Assembly (NCBI GenBank): GCA_041689775.1
Contig: JBDNFP010000021.1
Location: 1 to 12,415 of the forward strand
Reading direction: 5' to 3'
Length of the DNA: 12,415 bases
DNA from: JBDNFP01 sp041689775
Lineage (GTDB): Bacteria; Bacteroidota; Bacteroidia; Cytophagales; Spirosomataceae
Shown here: positions 7,493 through 12,415 of the stretch, piece after piece
Layout of the letters: every line of letters starts with the position of its first letter
Numbering within the stretch: position 1 is the first letter of the stretch
Notes under the pieces: generated by a model
The model's input: the letters and a program-made list of their open reading frames with translations, nothing else
Databases searched by the model: none
Told to the model about the DNA's origin: nothing
Program-made: the position numbers and the translations under genes

Positions 7493-9475
7493 CTAGGAAA
7501 TGACCGTACCGAGCAAGTTGGCAATCTCTTTTTCCATGGCCTTGTGTTGCATAAACCTTTGGAGGAGCATATCCGTTTCCTCAGCGTCCTTCGTTTTTTG
7601 TAGCCTATCTTTTATCTCCTTCATTATCATTTCATTATACCCTTTTTTCAGGTAAAGAATGTTTGTAAAGGCCAGATCGTGTAGTTTATCCAGCTCAGTG
7701 GGCACAATAATCTCGTATTTGTCTTTCCACTGTTCGCTAAGATGGTGGCGGGTAGTTACCATGTCAATGGCTTCATCCTTAATATTCGGATCGGGATGGT
7801 TAAGAAAATAATCGGTATTCGGTATTTCTCCACGGCCAAAAGACTCCCGGAAAATCGTAAGTAAGTGCTGGTACATCTGCCGATGAAACTCGATGCCCTC
7901 CAATTCGCTGAGCATATAGTGGCATAAAGTAACGTTCGGTTCTAACTCGATGCGGGCAAAATTAACCAGCAGTCTGATGCATTGCCGTTCGTGGTGGCTC
8001 ACGGGGTCACGAATGACCACGATTTTCTCGGCAAGTAGCAAAGGCGAAGATTCACCCTGCTCTGCGCCTAAAAACAAATCATGCGGACTCTCCGGCGGTG
8101 GTCCCGCTGAGGTACCCCTGCGTTCCTGCGCTCTGGCCTGATCGGATTTTCCTTTTCGTAGCAGTTTATTCCCCTCCGTTATGAGCATTTGCTCATCTAC
8201 CCGCATCATTTCGGACGTCCGGCGAAAAAATATCTGACGCTTAATGGCATCCGGAATTTTGACAATGCTACCTACTACATCATTGATCACGGCGGCCTTC
8301 CGGAACGGATCATCGCCCGCGTCTTCCAGCAAAGTTTGGGTCTTAAAACTAATAAAGTCACGGGAGGCCGACTGTAAGTACTTCTTAAATGCCTCGGCCC
8401 CTACCCGCTGCACGTAGCTATCAGGATCTTCTCCATTTGGAAAGGTCACAATGCTCACGTTTAGTCCCTCTTCAAGTACCAAATCCAGCCCCCGCAAGGC
8501 CGCTTTAATACCCGCCTGATCTCCATCATACAAGATAGTTACGTTAGGGGTAAAGCGCCCGATGAGCTTAATCTGCTCGATGGTTAGGGAAGTACCCGAC
8601 GAGGCCACTACGTTTTCAATACCCGCCTGATGCAACGACACTACATCCGTGTAGCCCTCAACCAGATAGCATACGTCCAGCTGCCGGATGGCATTTTTGG
8701 CCTGATAGATACCATATAGTACATCACTTTTGTGGTAAACCGCCGTTTCGGGTGAGTTGAGGTACTTGGGTTGATTCCCTTTGGCGTTAGCCCCTGTTTT
8801 CAGAATCCGGGCACCGAAGGCGATGGTCTTCCCCGCTACATTGTGAATCGGAAAAATAACCCTGCCCCGGAAACGGTCATAGCCTCCCGTATCGCTGCCT
8901 TCCCGGCGAACCAACAACCCCGCTTTTTCTAGGATATCGGCACTGTATCCTTTGGCCGTTGCTACTCGTATAAGGGCATCCCAAAGATCGGGGCTGTATC
9001 CTAGTTCGAATTTTTTGCGGGTAGTGTCCGTAAATCCCCGCTCTTTGAGGTAGCTGAGGCCGATCGACTGCCCCTCTTCCGTTTGGTTGAGCTGTTCCTG
9101 AAAGAAGTTCTTGGCAAAGTTGAGTACAATGTAGAGGCTTTCACGCTCGTTCTGGCGCTGCTCCTGCTCATCGGTGAGCTGCTCTTCCTGTATCTCGATA
9201 CTGTATTTCTGGGCCAGGTACCGGAGTGCTTCCGCGTAGCCTATGCCGTCAATATCCATCACAAACTTGACGGGATCGCCCGCGGCCCCGCACCCAAAGC
9301 ACTTAAATATCTGCCGGGCCGGATTAACGTTGAAGGAAGGTGTGTTTTCGTTGTGAAACGGGCAACAAGCCGTATAATTAGCCCCGCGCTTTTTGAGCGA
9401 GACATAATCTCCCACTACCTCTACTATATCGGCGGCCTGTTTGATCCGCTCTACCGTTTCGGGATTTATGCGCAT
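7493..9475 (-). CDS. dnaG: DNA primase
   Basis: This enzyme makes RNA primers for chromosome replication. The N-terminal CHC2 zinc finger has CPFH and CFGC ligands (Cys38, His41, Cys59, Cys62), with NENTPSFNV between. The RNA polymerase core has RFRGRVIFPIHN (201-212), and the TOPRIM domain has LVEGYTDVVSLHQAG (Glu273), VVASSGTSLT, ILYDGDQAGIKAA (Asp317, Asp319) and PNGEDPDSY (347-354). The C-terminal ~200 residues form a divergent helical DnaB-interaction region, including a low-complexity linker near RRGTSAGPPPESPH. At 660 residues the length is normal for the phylum. ATG at 9475 gives the expected MRINPETVERIKQAADIVEV opening. It is not in the rpsU-dnaG-rpoD arrangement of Proteobacteria; it follows an MBL hydrolase gene after 73 bp and precedes the DUF2911 gene. 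Confidence 0.97.
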   Translation of the reverse strand: MRINPETVERIKQAADIVEVVGDYVSLKKRGANYTACCPFHNENTPSFNVNPARQIFKCFGCGAAGDPVKFVMDIDGIGYAEALRYLAQKYSIEIQEEQLTDEQEQRQNERESLYIVLNFAKNFFQEQLNQTEEGQSIGLSYLKERGFTDTTRKKFELGYSPDLWDALIRVATAKGYSADILEKAGLLVRREGSDTGGYDRFRGRVIFPIHNVAGKTIAFGARILKTGANAKGNQPKYLNSPETAVYHKSDVLYGIYQAKNAIRQLDVCYLVEGYTDVVSLHQAGIENVVASSGTSLTIEQIKLIGRFTPNVTILYDGDQAGIKAALRGLDLVLEEGLNVSIVTFPNGEDPDSYVQRVGAEAFKKYLQSASRDFISFKTQTLLEDAGDDPFRKAAVINDVVGSIVKIPDAIKRQIFFRRTSEMMRVDEQMLITEGNKLLRKGKSDQARAQERRGTSAGPPPESPHDLFLGAEQGESSPLLLAEKIVVIRDPVSHHERQCIRLLVNFARIELEPNVTLCHYMLSELEGIEFHRQMYQHLLTIFRESFGRGEIPNTDYFLNHPDPNIKDEAIDMVTTRHHLSEQWKDKYEIIVPTELDKLHDLAFTNILYLKKGYNEMIMKEIKDRLQKTKDAEETDMLLQRFMQHKAMEKEIANLLGTVIS

Positions 9476-9534
9476 AATTGTCGTTGGCTTCTGTCCAGTT
9501 CATTTTTTTAATTACCCCCAAAAAGAGTACATCA

Positions 9535-9542
9535 CAAAGGTA
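9535..9542 (-). promoter_or_regulatory. Likely dnaG promoter -7 box
   Basis: On the minus strand TACCTTTG matches the Bacteroidota -7 consensus TAnnTTTG exactly. It lies in the 73-bp gap between the MBL gene stop and the dnaG start and would give a leader of about 50 nt. No convincing -33 TTTG is seen upstream, where the sequence overlaps the MBL coding end. Confidence 0.4.
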
Positions 9543-9548
9543 TCTGCG

Positions 9549-10394
9549 TTATCCTATTTTTACTACCGAACTCGTCACACTTTCGTTTTCACTATCCACG
9601 ACCGACTGGATGATATTCCTGACGGAAACATCCCAAAAAGTAAATAGCTGAATCATAGGCGATTCTTTCATCCGTAGAACTACTTGAATCTCTTTAACCG
9701 ACATCCCTTTTTGATGCAGCTCCGCTGCGCTTCCGTAGATCGCTTCAAGATAATCAACTTTGGCGGCAAGAGCCTTTTTACCCTCTTTGAATACGGGATT
9801 ATGCCCACAAAATATAACGTCAAAGTCGAGTAGTAGTATACTTTTGGCCGATTCGATATGCTTACGGATATTTTCTCCTTTCCGGAAGATCTTCAATTTA
9901 CCAATGTACAAGTCTCCGGCCAACAGCCATCCTTCGTTGCGCTCGTGCAGTACACAAAGATCCTCCGAATGCCCCGGCGTGGCTATCACATCAAACTGGT
10001 ACCGATCGGTTTCCAGGCGGTCAGGGGCAACTTCAACATCCGGACAAGGTTCAATCTTCCCAAACCAAAACTGCTCGTAAGGTAACACAGAGAACGAGCT
10101 TGCTACCTTTCGGGCCGCTAAGTCACTCGCGTACACGGGCACCTGCAACTCATTTTTCAGAAATCGAACATTCCCTGAATGATCTTCGTGGTAATGCGTA
10201 AGAAAAATCTGTCGGATATTCAGCGGCTTCACCAGCTCACCTACTTCCTTCTGCATGTGGCGCTGGGCGGTATCTACCAGCAGACCATCTACATAGTAAA
10301 AGCAGACCGACAGCGGCTCCACCCACCGGATGGGCGAATACCCTAGCCGGAAGCCCTGTACGGGCCCATGTCCAAACTTTTTAACTATTTTCAC
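9549..10394 (-). CDS. MBL-fold metallo-hydrolase
   Basis: This 281-residue metallo-beta-lactamase superfamily protein is probably a cytoplasmic di-metal hydrolase. Metal ligands are visible in order: THYHEDHSGN (His67, His69, Asp71, His72), TPGHSEDL (His142), AGDLYIG (Asp161) and CGHNP (His198). After the core, residues ~200-281 form a helical segment with KGMSVKEIQVVLRM that resembles the winged-helix tail of LACTB2/glyoxalase-II-like family members. The substrate cannot be told from sequence; thioesters, RNA or lactones are all handled by the superfamily. The start is GTG at 10394, since an in-frame TAG lies just upstream and no earlier ATG is available. It sits between the terminator of the FKBP gene and dnaG, so it is probably a single-gene unit or reads into dnaG. 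Confidence 0.85.
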   Translation of the reverse strand: MKIVKKFGHGPVQGFRLGYSPIRWVEPLSVCFYYVDGLLVDTAQRHMQKEVGELVKPLNIRQIFLTHYHEDHSGNVRFLKNELQVPVYASDLAARKVASSFSVLPYEQFWFGKIEPCPDVEVAPDRLETDRYQFDVIATPGHSEDLCVLHERNEGWLLAGDLYIGKLKIFRKGENIRKHIESAKSILLLDFDVIFCGHNPVFKEGKKALAAKVDYLEAIYGSAAELHQKGMSVKEIQVVLRMKESPMIQLFTFWDVSVRNIIQSVVDSENESVTSSVVKIG

Positions 10395-10449
10395 GTGCTA
10401 TTTTATAAACATATTTCGCCAAGGGTTTAATTTTAAATTTACCGAAAAA

Positions 10450-10501
10450 CCGGTGTCGGGACAAAGAACTGCAAATCTACAATTCTTTGTCCCGACACCG
10501 G
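10450..10501 (-). terminator. Perfect 19-bp stem terminator of the FKBP gene
   Basis: CCGGTGTCGGGACAAAGAA (10450-10468) and its exact reverse complement (10483-10501) flank a 14-nt loop. On the minus strand the stem is followed directly by GTTTTTCGG, the layout of an intrinsic terminator. It is 40 bp past the FKBP stop and 55 bp before the MBL start. No other feature is seen in this 147-bp gap. Confidence 0.8.
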
Positions 10502-10541
10502 CTATGTAAACAGAAAGACGAAACCGATTACTGAATAGGTA

Positions 10542-11417
10542 CTACTCTACTAGCACTTCTACTTCAAATGCCAGCGGCGCGTAGGGCCGGATGGTGTATG
10601 CCCCCTGCTGATTACTGACCCCCTGACGGCCATACCCCAGAGAAGATGGAAAAATAATAACGGCTTTCTCTCCTTTGCGTAAGCGACGTATTCCTTCGTC
10701 AAACCCTTTGATGGCACTTCCAGAACCCGTTATCAAAGAGAACTCTCCTTTATCAAACTCAACCCCATTAAGTTGCTTTCCGGAATATTTTACTTTCACT
10801 GACTTGCCCGCTCCGATGGTATCACCGGTCACTACGTTTTGACGCACTATGCTGATCCCCGAGGCGGTTTTTTCAGAAATAGTGTACTCTTTTTGCTCAA
10901 CATAGTCAGCTACCTGAGTAGTTTCGGTACGGACCTTAGCAACTTCTAACTCCACCCGGATGGCCGAATAAGCCGGCAGACTAGGGTAGTCGATGTTACT
11001 AAAGGCGAGGTAAAATGGGAGAAGCAAGGTCGCTTTATCGCCGGTACGTAGTAAACTAATAGCCCGCTCCACGCCTGGTAGATGGAAATTGACGCCCAAC
11101 GGAAATACAAAGGGTTTCTTGGCGGCAGTTTCAGTACTATCAAGCAAGAAGTTATCCATCGTATACAGTCTATAATAGAGCGAAACTTCGTCGCCCAGGC
11201 CAGCCCGAGTACCCGCTGGATTAGTTTCCCGCAGCACATAGTACATACCTGAGGAGTCTCGGGTAGCGGAAAGGTTATTTGCACTCAGGTATTTTTGTAT
11301 GCTTTCTTCATTTTGAACAACAGCATCTTCATCCTTACTTTTCAAATCAGGATTGCAGGCTACCAAACTACTGACAGCCGTCAAAACCAGCAAATAATTA
11401 ATTGTCTTACTCTTCAT
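10542..11417 (-). CDS. Lipoprotein with tandem FKBP-type peptidyl-prolyl isomerase domains
   Basis: This protein probably assists folding of exported proteins in the periplasm as a peptidyl-prolyl cis-trans isomerase. The signal peptide ends in a lipobox, LVAC with Cys21, predicting lipid anchoring. Residues ~55-163 form a first, divergent FKBP-like domain (GDEVSLYYRLYTMDN, LPGVERAISLLRTGDKATLLLP). It lacks the GYG loop and is probably structural or inactive. Residues ~175-291 form a second, more canonical domain: VKVKYSGKQLNGVEFDKGEF, IKGFDEGIRRLRKGEKAVII, SSLGYG, and APLAFEVEVLVE. The 291-residue length fits two-domain Bacteroidota FKBP lipoproteins, some of which are named as gliding-motility-associated; the sequence alone does not show a gliding role. 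It appears monocistronic, with a -7-like box upstream and a strong hairpin downstream. Confidence 0.87.
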   Translation of the reverse strand: MKSKTINYLLVLTAVSSLVACNPDLKSKDEDAVVQNEESIQKYLSANNLSATRDSSGMYYVLRETNPAGTRAGLGDEVSLYYRLYTMDNFLLDSTETAAKKPFVFPLGVNFHLPGVERAISLLRTGDKATLLLPFYLAFSNIDYPSLPAYSAIRVELEVAKVRTETTQVADYVEQKEYTISEKTASGISIVRQNVVTGDTIGAGKSVKVKYSGKQLNGVEFDKGEFSLITGSGSAIKGFDEGIRRLRKGEKAVIIFPSSLGYGRQGVSNQQGAYTIRPYAPLAFEVEVLVE

Positions 11418-11489
11418 ACATTCAATTTTATAAAGTATTACTTATTGCCTTACCCCGGCGATCGGCGAACTATGTATAAGTTAATACGC

Positions 11490-11497
11490 CAAAACTA
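11490..11497 (-). promoter_or_regulatory. Likely promoter -7 box of the FKBP lipoprotein gene
   Basis: On the minus strand TAGTTTTG matches TAnnTTTG exactly, about 73 bp before the FKBP start codon. A T-rich stretch (TTTTTTAA) lies about 20 nt upstream where a -33 element would be, but without a clear TTTG. The rest of the 183-bp gap (11418-11600) between the FKBP start and the nth stop holds nothing else I can identify. Confidence 0.4.
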
Positions 11498-11600
11498 CCT
11501 GAAATAACGCGGTGGGTTAAAAAATCTTATCTCCGGTTGTCATCTTCTACCTGTTAAGAGTAGGAAGTACCTCCGAGCGTTGGAACGAAGCCCATGAAAT

Positions 11601-12263
11601 TTACTTTTTTTTGGCAGTTTGCTTCTGAGTCTTCTCATAATACTTACACTGATGCGTGAGAGCGCACTCATTGCACTTGGGAGTACGGGCAACGCAAACA
11701 TAACGTCCATGTAAAATAAGCCAATGATGCGCCTTAGGAATGATATCTTTGGGGATGTGCGTGGTGAGGTGCTTTTCAACGGCTAGCGGGGTAGTAGCCG
11801 TAAGCGGTGCCAGGCCCATTCGATGCGATACCCGGTATACATGCGTATCTACCGCCATGGTGGGTTGGTTAAAAATAACTGACGCAATCACGTTGGCGGT
11901 TTTCCGCCCGACGCCCGGTAAGCGTTGGAGCTCTTCGACGGTCCCGGGCACTTCGGAGCTAAACTCTTGCACGAGCATGCGACCGGTACCTGCAAGATGT
12001 TTACTCTTATTATTGGGGTAGGATACCGAACGAATATACGTAAATACCTCTTCGGAAGTAGCAGCGGATAGCGACGCAGGGTCAGGAAAGCGCTCAAACA
12101 AAGCGGGCGTTACCAAATTGACTCGTTTATCGGTACACTGAGCCGATAAGATCACGGCAATCAGCAACTCATACGGGTTTCGGTAATGAAGCTCGGTTTC
12201 GGGTTCCGGGAAATAGGTGGTAAAATACTCAATCAGTTGCCGGTAGCGCTCTTTTTTTAACAT
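11601..12263 (-). CDS. nth: Endonuclease III (DNA glycosylase/AP lyase)
   Basis: This base-excision repair enzyme removes oxidised pyrimidines and cleaves the abasic site. The helix-hairpin-helix reads LPGVGRKTANVIAS (115-128), with catalytic Lys121, and is followed by VDTHVYRVSHRMGL with the catalytic Asp139. The 4Fe-4S cluster loop is complete, with the exact C-x6-C-x2-C-x5-C spacing (Cys190, Cys197, Cys200, Cys206). The N-terminal helix has SAQCTDKRVN, typical of the family. At 220 residues it is standard length (E. coli 211) with a Lys-rich tail. ATG at 12263 gives the usual start; the longer frame to a TTG at 12314 runs across the start codon of the divergent transposase and is unlikely. 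The upstream region is unusually short, 41 bp to the IS transposase start. Confidence 0.95.
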   Translation of the reverse strand: MLKKERYRQLIEYFTTYFPEPETELHYRNPYELLIAVILSAQCTDKRVNLVTPALFERFPDPASLSAATSEEVFTYIRSVSYPNNKSKHLAGTGRMLVQEFSSEVPGTVEELQRLPGVGRKTANVIASVIFNQPTMAVDTHVYRVSHRMGLAPLTATTPLAVEKHLTTHIPKDIIPKAHHWLILHGRYVCVARTPKCNECALTHQCKYYEKTQKQTAKKK

Positions 12264-12415
12264 AGTAGGACTTTTGCAAAACTGAAATTTTATTAACTTA
12301 TGGGATGAAAACAACGCGCGAACTTTACTGCCAGTACCTTCTTTCGAGCCAAGTCAACTACACCTGCACGAATCTGGCTGACCATTTTGCCGACCTGACC
12401 CACGACGACGTCAGC
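12264..12415 (+). mobile_element. Start of a second insertion sequence, boundary approximate
   Basis: This covers the transposase start and its short leader. The IS end must fall between the nth start codon and 12305. The segment GGACTTTTGCAAAACTG (12268-12284), which contains the 10-bp palindrome TTTTGCAAAA (12272-12281), is a candidate terminal repeat. The other end is outside the window, so this is unverified. Confidence 0.45.
12305..12415 (+). CDS. Probable transposase, N-terminal 37 codons only (runs off right edge)
   Basis: An ATG at 12305 opens a frame with no stop to the window edge, starting MKTTRELYCQYLLSSQVNYT and continuing CTNLADHFADLTHDDVS. This opening (a 'lYcqYLlsSq.nyTcTnLAdh...lsHD' pattern) is familiar from DDE transposases annotated as IS701- or IS4-like in Bacteroidota and Cyanobacteria. 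The catalytic part is outside the window, so the family is uncertain. It is divergent from nth with a 41-bp gap. GC-richer codons distinguish it from the IS fragment at the left edge, so the two are different elements. Confidence 0.6.
   Translation, partial: MKTTRELYCQYLLSSQVNYTCTNLADHFADLTHDDVS

Noticed and set aside
9476..9505. Upstream ATG (MNWTEAND...) as the dnaG start
   Set aside because: It is out of frame with dnaG; ATG 9475 yields the conserved N-terminus.
9083..9511. 142-codon forward open frame over the dnaG 5' end
   Set aside because: It lies antisense to the conserved dnaG zinc-finger region and its protein has no recognisable features.
11544..11567. Small hairpin CTTCTAC/GTAGGAAG downstream of nth
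   Set aside because: The stem is only seven pairs with a bulge and no following T-run, too weak to call a terminator.
12264..12314. Extending nth upstream to a TTG at 12314
   Set aside because: The extra 17 residues have no family similarity, overlap the transposase start codon and lie in probable IS DNA; ATG 12263 gives the usual Nth N-terminus.
1..12415. Defence system, CRISPR array, tRNA/rRNA or biosynthetic cluster
   Set aside because: No spaced direct repeats, RNA gene structure or multi-gene accessory module was seen; the genes are mostly housekeeping or lineage-typical.

Overview
The window looks like chromosomal DNA from a Bacteroidota bacterium, most likely Cytophagales. Several things point there: secreted DUF2911 and YCF48-like proteins, an FKBP lipoprotein, a large SdrD-B-type surface protein (decayed here), little sign of Shine-Dalgarno sequences, and TAnnTTTG -7 boxes upstream of some genes. 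The assignment comes from protein style and not from a database match.

Layout. Both ends touch insertion sequences. At the left edge, the first 33 codons of an IS5-like transposase run leftwards out of the window. The IS end lies inside, or at the edge of, a degenerate gene on the + strand (about 147-2531). That gene is an adhesin-like secreted protein with an SdrD-B domain and a PKD/Ig-like segment, broken by at least six frameshifts and two in-frame stops. A hairpin terminator separates it from a convergent folate pair, pabB-pabC (minus strand, overlapping). A ypdA-type flavoprotein gene is transcribed divergently from pabB.

From 5364 to 12263 every gene is on the minus strand: a secreted six-Asp-box (YCF48/BNR-like) protein, a DUF2911 protein, DNA primase dnaG, an MBL-fold hydrolase, a tandem-FKBP lipoprotein and endonuclease III (nth). 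At the right edge a second transposase gene starts on the + strand, 41 bp from the nth start codon, so the nth upstream region is largely or wholly IS DNA.

How the genes relate. Only pabB-pabC forms a clear pathway unit (chorismate to aminodeoxychorismate to p-aminobenzoate). The others are mostly single-gene or two-gene units separated by hairpins: 2551-2583, 5316-5360, 6508-6540 and a perfect 19-bp stem at 10450-10501. I see no defence system, CRISPR array, tRNA or rRNA and no clear new multi-gene system. The most notable features are the IS-flanked decayed adhesin, the IS-capped nth promoter region and the strong palindromes.
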